Positions 47,201-54,098 of a stretch of DNA of 64,000 nucleotides are shown here, one piece after another (positions within the stretch are counted from its first letter, which is position 1; each line of letters opens with the position of its first letter). Below the pieces are notes generated by a model. It saw only the letters and a program-made list of their open reading frames with translations, did no database searches and was not told where the DNA came from. The position numbers and the translations under genes are program-made. The stretch is taken from contig JAHDQS010000001.1 of the NCBI GenBank assembly GCA_018433675.1, positions 207,233-271,232 on the forward strand. The letters run 5' to 3'. This stretch comes from Clostridia bacterium. GTDB lineage: Bacteria; Bacillota; Peptococcia; DRI-13; SM3-B62.

Positions 47201-48312
47201 TCACAGCTACCAATGCGGAGACGATTACCTGGAGAACAAACAAAGGCATAGCAGCAACCGGAAGCAGCGTTGACTTAACGACTCTGGATCTGGCTGATGT
47301 GAAATTCATTCGGGCGGAACTGGAGAACAGCAGCGGCACAACCTATACACAGCCTTTTACTCTCGGAGGTTATGTGCCGGATCCTGAAACGGAATATACG
47401 GTAACCTTCAGTTCTTCAGAGGAGGGAAGTTTAAGTGCAGCTGTTGATGGTTCTGCGATTACGAGCGGTACGAAAGTAAAAGCAGGGAAAACCGTGGTAT
47501 TTACTGCCGCCCCGGAGGCAGACTATAAGGTGGCAGAATGGAGCGTTAACGAAACACCCTTATCCGGAGAAACAGGAATAACGTACACCCACGCAAACCT
47601 CAGTGGAGACATTAATGTGACAGTGACCTTTTCAGAAATCGGGTCGCAACCGGAATTGATTCTCTGGTTGGATGCTGCCGATTATGACGCAGATACCGGA
47701 CAATGGCCGGATAAAGCCGGTATCAACAGTGTAACTCAAGCCACAGAAGCCAACCGTCCCGCAAGAGTAACCGATGGTTTCAATAGTTTGCCAGTCGTGC
47801 GGTTTGATGGGACGGAGCAATACCTAAATCTGGACTGGGGTGCCTCCCTGGGAGATTCCTTGCAGACTGACGAGATAACTATCTTCCTGGTGATGAAAGA
47901 CGGTGGGGTAAACGCAACGCAGGTCATTATGGGCAACTATAATTCTAAGGATCAAGTGGCTGTCAGCAAAAGTTCACAAAGCCCTAATCCAATCGTTGCC
48001 CGTATTTACGGATCATCACTCTATTCATTTGATAGCTGTACCTTTACCTCTGAAGCAGGGCCCTATGTGCTGACCTTTGATTATGACTCCGAAACGATGC
48101 GAACCTTTGTCGACGGGGTTTTGGCTAATACCGCAAGTAGCACCCGCAGTATTAACTGGACCGACACAGCAATCGGCTGTAGCGGCACAGAAACCGATAA
48201 ATATTGGCAAGGCGATATTGCCGAAATACGGATTTACAATTGTGTTCTTTCGGATACAGAGCGAGCGGCCGTAGAACAAGACCTCATAAGCAAGTATGGG
48301 TTGTCGGAGTAG
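44233..48312 (+). CDS. SLH-anchored multidomain surface protein with PHP domain and two LamG-like modules
   Basis: A 1359-residue secreted protein. A signal peptide covers residues 1-29. Three SLH domains (about 31-75, 90-135, 150-198) each with a GYPDGTFRP motif bind secondary wall polymer. A tyrosine/aspartate-rich linker follows, then a bacterial Ig-like domain (~217-300), an InlB/Listeria-Bacteroides repeat (~305-377), a LamG/concanavalin-like module opening LILWLDAADYD (~384-600), and a cadherin-like segment (~610-705). A PHP-type phosphoesterase domain (~718-985) has HTHTKYS, LTDHDYS, GNELS, YHPGRYD and SDDDMHY as candidate metal ligands. Then come a bacterial repeat domain (~1050-1130) and a second LILWLDAADYD LamG-like module (~1140-1357). 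The overall mix is unusual; I infer a surface enzyme acting on a polymer. It may work with the glycan genes downstream. Confidence 0.87.
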   Translation: MKRTKRKYLAALIILTMLLSLLPLGGVTAENSDIRGHWAEATIQKWLDQGLSGGYPDGTFRPDNPVTRAEFIVLVNRAFDISASASGVNFADVPDTAWYFEDIAAAIKADIISGYPDGTFRPEAFITRQEAAAVLERLLKDKAGDALVFADDDQVALWAKRAVQAISLAGIMNGYPDGTFRPQNPITRAETVVVLDRILELMEAVTAYNDDDYYYDDYSYTPTVSLTAIDNITLKTGKSKDISIDSNATSLTAESDNNDVVSVSVNDKTLTIGGLKKGSAKISVIGTRGGYNSRTETFTVEVTDGEEVGTFTVTFEGNGGTPATQTKVVADGNTVGTLPTVTRDGFTFVQWNTAANGSGTAFTAATAVTVDITVYANWKTIPSDLILWLDAADYDESTGNWPDKSIEDNEVSQTETASRPAKVETGFNERPAVVFDGIDDYLYLNWTAGSFETDEATIFMVLESESMDDSQTVMGNYGVEGAVFFHVSANQNKLTATVSNREDRIDFSDSLEPYIATYKVTPTSHTAYVDGSQTATGDLDESINWGTTTIGKNGGPVGDNIEEWPWGGNIAEIRIYNHALSDAEREEVEEELDDRWFGPLDPEPVLAVDFTAVPSLLEETSSVGTGATVGNLSVTNGIGSITYSLATGTGDTDNNRFTIQGNEVKVGSTALDKGTYSFRVQAVDSESNLSVKGFNIIVLDESSLIVNNPYAGVNWDTVNQYKANFHTHTKYSSSSGCGSDGDSAPNVVIKAYSDAGYSILALTDHDYSTYSTDTTWPWTEFISETPSHINYRSGETSADYETSAFYPDLGPDGMLAVRGNELSNIDHTGSLFSEYGGPASGQEEPALQQIQNRKGLAIMYHPGRYDRTLSWYENLYSEYYETPLIGMEVYNQGDRYSNDRALWDNLNAALMPEKVVFGYSDDDMHYLNTHTFRNYQFMLMEELTEEALRGAMLTGATYFCYEPNRSGLEDSPVPRISKIEVTDSGTVITITATNAETITWRTNKGIAATGSSVDLTTLDLADVKFIRAELENSSGTTYTQPFTLGGYVPDPETEYTVTFSSSEEGSLSAAVDGSAITSGTKVKAGKTVVFTAAPEADYKVAEWSVNETPLSGETGITYTHANLSGDINVTVTFSEIGSQPELILWLDAADYDADTGQWPDKAGINSVTQATEANRPARVTDGFNSLPVVRFDGTEQYLNLDWGASLGDSLQTDEITIFLVMKDGGVNATQVIMGNYNSKDQVAVSKSSQSPNPIVARIYGSSLYSFDSCTFTSEAGPYVLTFDYDSETMRTFVDGVLANTASSTRSINWTDTAIGCSGTETDKYWQGDIAEIRIYNCVLSDTERAAVEQDLISKYGLSE

Positions 48313-48315
48313 GGG

Positions 48316-48537
48316 GTGCCGAAGACGAAGAACCCCGAAGCAATACTTGGGTATTATATCTCAGCCAACAAACATGAGATATTTGATGTCAATGCTCACA
48401 ATTGGGTAGAACAAGAGATTATCAAGCACCCCGGGGAAGAAAAGTGGGCAGTTCCGATTATGCCGGGCAACCAATTTATTGAAATGAAAGAAGAAGGAAA
48501 AGTCGTTACTTTCCTTCCCGATGACTGGCGTGAATAG
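48316..48537 (+). CDS. Small hypothetical protein
   Basis: A 73-residue soluble, acidic protein starting at a GTG at 48316, only 4 bases after the SLH stop; the G-rich sequence just before it could serve as ribosome site but overlaps the stop. It has no signal peptide, no cysteines and no motif I recognise. The WAVPIMPGNQFIEM and VTFLPDDWRE segments read like a folded domain. A terminator follows. Confidence 0.45.
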   Translation: MPKTKNPEAILGYYISANKHEIFDVNAHNWVEQEIIKHPGEEKWAVPIMPGNQFIEMKEEGKVVTFLPDDWRE

Positions 48538-48558
48538 GAGTGATAATTAATCGCCACC

Positions 48559-48595
48559 AATCTGTCTTCTTAAAAGGAAGGCAGATTTTTTTTGT
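48559..48595 (+). terminator. Terminator after the SLH-gene unit
   Basis: AATCTGTCTTC pairs with GAAGGCAGATT (one G-U) around TTAAAAG, followed by T8. Confidence 0.88.
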
Positions 48596-48711
48596 TCCCG
48601 GCTCATTTTAAGTGATATTTTTAAGGGTATTTCGCTAAACGGTCAAAAAGCTTCTATGTAAACTCTGTTAAGAATATATATAAGAGGAATGAGAGAAACG
48701 GAGTGAATTTG

Positions 48712-49833
48712 TTGTCAAGGAAGATTATTCTAATCTGCATATCTATTATTTGTATCATACTGCTGTTTGTTCTAATACGATCACTATATCTATCTAAAAA
48801 CGGGCTAACGGATGTAACCGAGCCAAACCAAAAAGCGCTTAAACCGAAAAAGGCAGAAGAGAAAAATGAGATGCCAACACGCAAATATCAATGGAATGAA
48901 TTTCAGGCAGGTATTAATCTGCTTGTTTATGGACATCCCGATAGCGTTAAGGCCCAAGAATTGTTTAAACGTTTACGAAAGTTAGGGATAAACAGTGTTG
49001 CCATTGCTTACCCCTTATTTCAGTCGGATTGGCAGGCAGATCAGGTAGTGGTCAATTCTGCAGCAACGCCTGATGAGGCAGAATTAGAGGGGCTTATCTT
49101 AGCAGCTCATGCTGCGGATTTTTGTGTTATGCTCCGTCCTCTTCTGGATGAGACAGGCATTATGGCCTCAGGTCATTGGAGAGGTACGATTGAACCGAAA
49201 GATCCCGCAGCATGGTTTGAAAGCTACTGTTCGTTAATAATTATCTATGCAAAAGTGGCAGAAAAGACGAAAACAGAAATATTCAACATTGGTACCGAGC
49301 TGAATTCCCTTCAGCATAATAAATACGGTCAGGAATGGAAAAGGCTGATTGAAGAAATCAGAGAAGTTTATAGTGGTGAATTGGTGTATTCGTTCAATTG
49401 GGACAGTATTCAAGACATCTCTTCCAGTGAATTTGTTCCCCTGCTTGATTATGTAGGGATCGATGCTTACTTTCCCTTAGATGCTCCTGATGAAGCCGAT
49501 GTTGAAGATCTTGAAAGGGCCTGGGAAAAGTGGACGAAGGAGACCAGAGAAATAAATGTGGGCAAACCGATCGTCATAACGGAAGCAGGGATAATTCCGA
49601 TACCAGGTGCCCATCGCCAACCTTATGAATGGGCTAGGATTGAGGGGAAGCAGGATTGGCAAGTACAAACAAATTACTACGAGGCAACCTATAATGTTTG
49701 GCAAGGTATGGTTGAGGGGATATATTGGTGGTGTGTTACCTTGAGTGACCCGGATCCGAAGAAAATGGGTTATTCACCCCTTGGCAGACCGGCAGAAGGT
49801 ATGCTTGAACAATTTTTTTTAAAAAAACCCTAA
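48712..49833 (+). CDS. Membrane-anchored glycosidase-like (beta/alpha)8 protein (GH113-like)
   Basis: About 373 residues. I favour the TTG at 48712, eight bases after GGAG; a GTG at 48703 overlaps it. One N-terminal membrane segment (~4-28) is followed by a charged linker and a TIM-barrel-like domain. Likely catalytic glutamates are in IGTELNS near residue 198 (acid/base) and ITEAGIIP near 285 (nucleophile), the pattern of clan-A retaining glycosidases such as the GH113 mannanases. A tryptophan-rich end (EGIYWWCVTLSDPDP) lines the substrate cleft. It sits directly before a deacetylase-like gene and a glycosyltransferase, so it may trim or release the exopolysaccharide made by them. Confidence 0.72.
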   Translation: MSRKIILICISIICIILLFVLIRSLYLSKNGLTDVTEPNQKALKPKKAEEKNEMPTRKYQWNEFQAGINLLVYGHPDSVKAQELFKRLRKLGINSVAIAYPLFQSDWQADQVVVNSAATPDEAELEGLILAAHAADFCVMLRPLLDETGIMASGHWRGTIEPKDPAAWFESYCSLIIIYAKVAEKTKTEIFNIGTELNSLQHNKYGQEWKRLIEEIREVYSGELVYSFNWDSIQDISSSEFVPLLDYVGIDAYFPLDAPDEADVEDLERAWEKWTKETREINVGKPIVITEAGIIPIPGAHRQPYEWARIEGKQDWQVQTNYYEATYNVWQGMVEGIYWWCVTLSDPDPKKMGYSPLGRPAEGMLEQFFLKKP

Positions 49834-49926
49834 ACTAATGGTATTTTTTGTATAAATCCTTCATAACATTAATGTATGTTCCTGTTTATGAACAGTTGGT
49901 GTTAGAAAGGAGGCCTCTCAAGGCTG

Positions 49927-51696
49927 TTGTACAAAAGGATAATACGGCTTGCGTTATTAATGGGAATATTATTCATAATTACAACAATATTCCTGCTTGC
50001 CGGGAGTAACGTTATGGCTGCCGAAAAAACAAAAAAAGAAGGCCCCAAGGTGCTGGTCGTCTTTTCATCAGAAAACGGGGAGATTGATCAACACCAGCGT
50101 ACACTTGACATGCTGCTCGGTCGTTTTGCAGAGGACATAGTCTTTAAATCCGTTTCGCAAGTTGAAAAAAGGGATTTCGACGCAGTGACGCACCTTTTTT
50201 ATTATGGGCAGCAAGAAGAAATACTTTCTGCGGCTTTTGTGGAAATGGTCCAAGATTATACAGGAGTCATGGTGGCTATGGGTCATAATGTGGAGCAGAT
50301 AGGGGAGCGCTATTCCTTCCTTGAGAGGTTACCTGCTGAGGTTGCTGTCGATCAATTTATTTCAGTCCATGCTTCTGATAAAAAGTTTTCCTTTATCCCA
50401 CAGCTCATTTTTGACCTTGGATTTTCTGAATATCAGTCTGTAGAGACGTTGATAACGGGTAAAATGGGTAACGCCGAATATCCCTTTTTCGTTCGCTGTA
50501 ATAACAGCTATTATTTTGCTTCCCCAGATATTTACCCACCATTTTCCATTGCCATGGCTGAGGGGCTTTATGACGTCTTTGAAGAGGAAAGCGAAAGTCT
50601 GATGATGCACCCGGGGTATCTTCGTTTGGAGGATATACATCCTTTAGTGGACCATCATAAGGTAATGGCTATTGCTAAAATCTTAAAAAGAAAGAAGATA
50701 CCGTATATGGTTGCGGTCATTCCTGTCTATACCAACCCGGAGACAGGAAAGCAATACCATTTTTCCGACTTTCCCGCACTGTTAAAGGCCCTTAAATATA
50801 TGCAAAAAAATGGTGGGAGCATAGTTCTCCACGGCTATACCCATCAATTCAGATTGAGTGAAACAGGAGAGGGCTTTGAATTCTGGGATATAGAAAATAA
50901 CATGCCTGTTTATCACAACCAGGATGAGAAGGTCATAGTGAAGACAAGGGAGGATTTCGAAAGCAGAGGAGAATATGAAAATTACCTGAGCCAACAGAAA
51001 GCATTTGAAAGAGAGTATATTGAAAAGAAGCTCACAAAAGGGATACAAGAACTGGTTAATTATGGTTTGTATCCTCTTGCCTTTGAAGCACCGCATTATA
51101 CAATGTCACAGCACGGCTATCAGGTCACATCAGAATTTTTTTCCACCTATACAGGTCAACTTCAAATAAGTGATCAGGATTGTGAGATCATGACAACTGC
51201 GCCCTATATCACAAAACCAACTTTTTTGCATGGCATGACACTACTGCCGGAAACAATGGGCTATGTCGCTCCAGAGAATCCACGTGCGATAAAAGAGATG
51301 TTAAACCGTGCTCAGGATTATCAATTTGTTAGGGGTGGAATGGTAGCAGGGTTTTATCACCCATATCTGGGTGTGGAGTTATTTGAGGAATTTATCGCCA
51401 GGATGGAAGAAATACCAAACATCTCATGGATCGATTTAAAACAAAGAAACAATCGAGTTAGTGCGGAAAATGTCGTAATATGGAGCGAAAATGGTTCGGT
51501 GAAGGCAAAAGTTAATCGGTGCGGTCTGTTTCTCAGTTGCAGGGAATACCTTGCCTACCATATTAATTTGCTAATTAAAGCAGTAGTATGGATGATGGCC
51601 GGTATAGGGGCACTGGCGGTCGGCGCTTTCATCTGTTGCATTTTTATATCCGGCGACCAAAATGGAAAAGGGATACGGGGCGAAGAAATTGGCTGA
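49927..51696 (+). CDS. DUF2334-type deacetylase-like membrane protein
   Basis: A 589-residue protein with a signal/membrane segment at ~5-30, an N-terminal DUF-like domain with Rossmann-type strands (~37-220), a polysaccharide-deacetylase-like DUF2334 domain (~220-500) and a C-terminal membrane helix (~548-572). Catalytic candidates are LEDIHPLVD near 235 and SIVLHGYTHQFR near 297, which hold the D/H metal ligands of the NodB fold. It probably deacetylates or modifies an exported amino-sugar polymer. The start is a TTG at 49927 with a ribosome site AAGGAGG about 15 bases upstream. Its end overlaps the GT2 gene by 35 bases, so the two are coupled. Confidence 0.82.
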   Translation: MYKRIIRLALLMGILFIITTIFLLAGSNVMAAEKTKKEGPKVLVVFSSENGEIDQHQRTLDMLLGRFAEDIVFKSVSQVEKRDFDAVTHLFYYGQQEEILSAAFVEMVQDYTGVMVAMGHNVEQIGERYSFLERLPAEVAVDQFISVHASDKKFSFIPQLIFDLGFSEYQSVETLITGKMGNAEYPFFVRCNNSYYFASPDIYPPFSIAMAEGLYDVFEEESESLMMHPGYLRLEDIHPLVDHHKVMAIAKILKRKKIPYMVAVIPVYTNPETGKQYHFSDFPALLKALKYMQKNGGSIVLHGYTHQFRLSETGEGFEFWDIENNMPVYHNQDEKVIVKTREDFESRGEYENYLSQQKAFEREYIEKKLTKGIQELVNYGLYPLAFEAPHYTMSQHGYQVTSEFFSTYTGQLQISDQDCEIMTTAPYITKPTFLHGMTLLPETMGYVAPENPRAIKEMLNRAQDYQFVRGGMVAGFYHPYLGVELFEEFIARMEEIPNISWIDLKQRNNRVSAENVVIWSENGSVKAKVNRCGLFLSCREYLAYHINLLIKAVVWMMAGIGALAVGAFICCIFISGDQNGKGIRGEEIG

Positions 51697-52963
51697 GGCA
51701 TTATTGTATTTTTCCTTATTTAGCATCTGGATAATGATGTACTATCACGTATTTTTAATGCAGGGAGGCTTTCTGCTTTCATTGAGCTATCGAAACAGAA
51801 ATATGCTGTGGCTTGATGGCATCTCTCCCCAGCCAACGGTCAGCATCCTCATCCCGGCACATAATGAAGAGATTGTAATAGAAGAGACGCTAAAAGCGAT
51901 GATTAACTTGAATTATCCTAAGGATAAACTCGAGGTTATCATTATCAACGATGATTCCACGGACTCGACGGGTGCTATTGCAGAAACCTATGCTGCGCTA
52001 CACCCTTATATAAAAGTGGTGCACACCATGCCGCCGTTTTCGGGCAAAGGCAAGTCCGTTGCGTTAAATCGTGGGTTAAAGCATTCCACAGGAGAGGTTG
52101 TTGTGGTGTATGATGCGGACAATATCCCTGAACCGGATGCCGTACAAAAGCTAGTCCATGTTCTGCAAAAGGACGAAAAGACCGGTGTTTCTGTGGGAAA
52201 ATTCCGGGTTATTAATGCTGATAGAAACCTATTGACAAGATTAATTAATATAGAAACTATTACTTTTCAGTGGTTGGCTCAAGCCGGTAGGTGGTTTTGG
52301 TTTAAGTTGGCTACCATCCCCGGCACAAACTTTGCGATTAGAAGAAGTATTTTAGAGAAACTGGGAGGCTGGGATGAACAAGCTTTGTCGGAGGATACGG
52401 AATTAAGCATCAGAGTCTATAACCTAGGCTATCATATTGAATTCTTTCCGGCGGCAGTGGCTTGGGAGCAAGAGCCGGAATCTTGGAGTGTATGGTGGAA
52501 ACAAAGAACCAGATGGGCCTGTGGCAATCTATACGTTATTAGGAAACATCTCTTTGGATTCAATAAATTGGAAAACAAAAAGATATTAATTGATTTGGCG
52601 TATTATTTATTAACATATCTTTTGTTTATAAGCGGAATCATCATTTCACATGTTATTCTCATTACTGGTCTGTTCATGAACCTGCAATTAACGAGGGATA
52701 TTGTTTTCTATGTATTGTTCGCAGTTGCCTTCTTATTGTTTGTAACAGAAGCCTTGCTAGCAATGAGTCTGGAAAAGGATCAGTTGAACAAAAAAAATTT
52801 CTTTACTGTGATATTAATGTACTTTATTTATTCACAGATTTGGCTGCTACTGGTCGTAAACGCCATTTTTTTAGAAATGAAGAGGATAGTTTTACAACAA
52901 GAAATTACGTGGTATAAAACTCAACGTTTTAAGAGTGAGCAAATCAATCAAGAGCACTACTAA
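51662..52963 (+). CDS. Family 2 glycosyltransferase, poly-GlcNAc/hyaluronan synthase-like
   Basis: A 433-residue membrane glycosyltransferase. One N-terminal helix (~8-32), a cytosolic GT-A domain with LIPAHNEE near 61, INDDSTDSTG near 96, YDADNIPEPDAV near 141 (DxD), SEDTELS near 244 and KQRTRWACGN near 280 (QxxRW), and three to four C-terminal helices. Processive GT2 enzymes of this layout (PgaC/IcaA, BcsA) make beta-linked polysaccharides and move them through the membrane. With the deacetylase-like and glycosidase-like genes upstream it forms a compact exopolysaccharide operon. The sugar is unknown. Confidence 0.87.
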   Translation: MEKGYGAKKLAEALLYFSLFSIWIMMYYHVFLMQGGFLLSLSYRNRNMLWLDGISPQPTVSILIPAHNEEIVIEETLKAMINLNYPKDKLEVIIINDDSTDSTGAIAETYAALHPYIKVVHTMPPFSGKGKSVALNRGLKHSTGEVVVVYDADNIPEPDAVQKLVHVLQKDEKTGVSVGKFRVINADRNLLTRLINIETITFQWLAQAGRWFWFKLATIPGTNFAIRRSILEKLGGWDEQALSEDTELSIRVYNLGYHIEFFPAAVAWEQEPESWSVWWKQRTRWACGNLYVIRKHLFGFNKLENKKILIDLAYYLLTYLLFISGIIISHVILITGLFMNLQLTRDIVFYVLFAVAFLLFVTEALLAMSLEKDQLNKKNFFTVILMYFIYSQIWLLLVVNAIFLEMKRIVLQQEITWYKTQRFKSEQINQEHY

Positions 52964-52995
52964 AGGATATGCAACTAAAGTTTCGCTTGTGGCAG

Positions 52996-53040
52996 GGAGG
53001 TATTGCACCTTTTTGCCTTTCGTAAAGAAAGGTAATTTTA
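52996..53040 (+). terminator. Probable terminator of the exopolysaccharide operon
   Basis: AGGT-attgc-ACCTTTTTG and, right after it, CCTTTC-gtaaa-GAAAGG followed by TAATTTTAT. Two short hairpins in tandem; individual strength is moderate. Confidence 0.55.
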
Positions 53041-53049
53041 TCGAAAATG

Positions 53050-53493
53050 TTATTTTAATTGCCACATTTCATTGGCTTTGGAAAATAGTTCTTCAAGTTC
53101 AGTTTTACATTCATTGACTTTTTGGACTGTAACTTCATCATCTTTATTTATTGGATTATAGTTTTTATCTACGTATATTTGATAGTCTGATTCATCTTTT
53201 CGTATATGGAAACCATATGTATACCCGCCAAATATTTTTGGCCATATAATTAAAGACTTTCCTGCTCCGTTCTTTGTCACTGCTAAGTTACCGGTAAAAC
53301 TAAAGAAAAACGGTTTTTTAATGTTATATGTATATCCATCTTTTACAGTGTAATGTAGCCCATATTCATTTTTAGGTACTGCTTTTGTATATTTATCATA
53401 TTTAATTGTTGTAGTTAAAAACCAAACCAAGTTATATATTATGAACATCGATAAAGCTATTACAAGCAGTTTTTTTACACTAATTTTCTTCAT
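53050..53493 (-). CDS. Bacteriocin-operon accessory protein (single membrane span)
   Basis: A 147-residue protein with one N-terminal membrane helix (~8-27) and an extracytoplasmic domain rich in aromatic and lysine residues (YGLHYTVKDGYTYNIKKPFFFSF). I do not know a named family. It is the third gene of the minus-strand lactococcin-972-type transport operon, overlapping the ATPase by 4 bases, so a role in immunity or export is likely. The AT-rich composition matches its two neighbours and differs from the genes around the operon. Confidence 0.6.
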   Translation of the reverse strand: MKKISVKKLLVIALSMFIIYNLVWFLTTTIKYDKYTKAVPKNEYGLHYTVKDGYTYNIKKPFFFSFTGNLAVTKNGAGKSLIIWPKIFGGYTYGFHIRKDESDYQIYVDKNYNPINKDDEVTVQKVNECKTELEELFSKANEMWQLK

Positions 53494-54098
53494 AAATTCA
53501 CCACCTTATCACCTAGTTTTTTTATTTCCTCATCATGCGTAACAAGTATGATGGTTTTCCCTTGTTCATTTAGTTGTTTCAAAATTCTAAGTACAACTTG
53601 AGCGTTATCTTTGTCCAGAGAGCCTGTTGGTTCATCAGCTAGAATAACATCACACTTTTTTAGCATTAATCTGGCTAAAGCCACACGCTGTTGTTCCCCG
53701 CCCGATAGTGTATACACTTTTTTATACAATTTATCTTCTAACCCCACAATTCTCAAAGCTTCCCTTATAGACAGGCTGGTCATACAGTCTTTACGAACCA
53801 GTTGTAAATTCTCAATGACAGTTTTATTATCAATTAAGGCAAAGTTTTGAAAGAGAAAACCGATTTTCTTCCTAAAATAATTCAAATGATTCCTTTTGTT
53901 CTTAATATCAATACCATCTACTATGATTTTACCGCTATCAATTTCTTCAATTGCTCCAATCATGTTAAGTAAAGTTGTTTTACCCGAACCACTGGGGCCG
54001 GAAAAGATCACAAATGCACCATTTTCTATTTCTAAGCTAAAATCTGAAAATAAAGTTCTGTCTTCAAATTTTTTAAATAAGCCTTTTATTTCGATCAT
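53490..54098 (-). CDS. Bacteriocin-type ABC transporter ATP-binding protein
   Basis: A 202-residue ABC ATPase. Walker A GPSGSGKTTLLNMIG near residue 34-48, Q-loop FLFQNFALID, signature LSGGEQQRVALARLM near 131-145 and Walker B DVILADEPTGSLD near 150-162. It belongs to the MacB/LolD-like class used by lactococcin 972 systems. It overlaps the permease gene by 4 bases and the accessory gene by 4 bases. It should power the DUF1430-type permease. Confidence 0.9.
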   Translation of the reverse strand: MIEIKGLFKKFEDRTLFSDFSLEIENGAFVIFSGPSGSGKTTLLNMIGAIEEIDSGKIIVDGIDIKNKRNHLNYFRKKIGFLFQNFALIDNKTVIENLQLVRKDCMTSLSIREALRIVGLEDKLYKKVYTLSGGEQQRVALARLMLKKCDVILADEPTGSLDKDNAQVVLRILKQLNEQGKTIILVTHDEEIKKLGDKVVNL

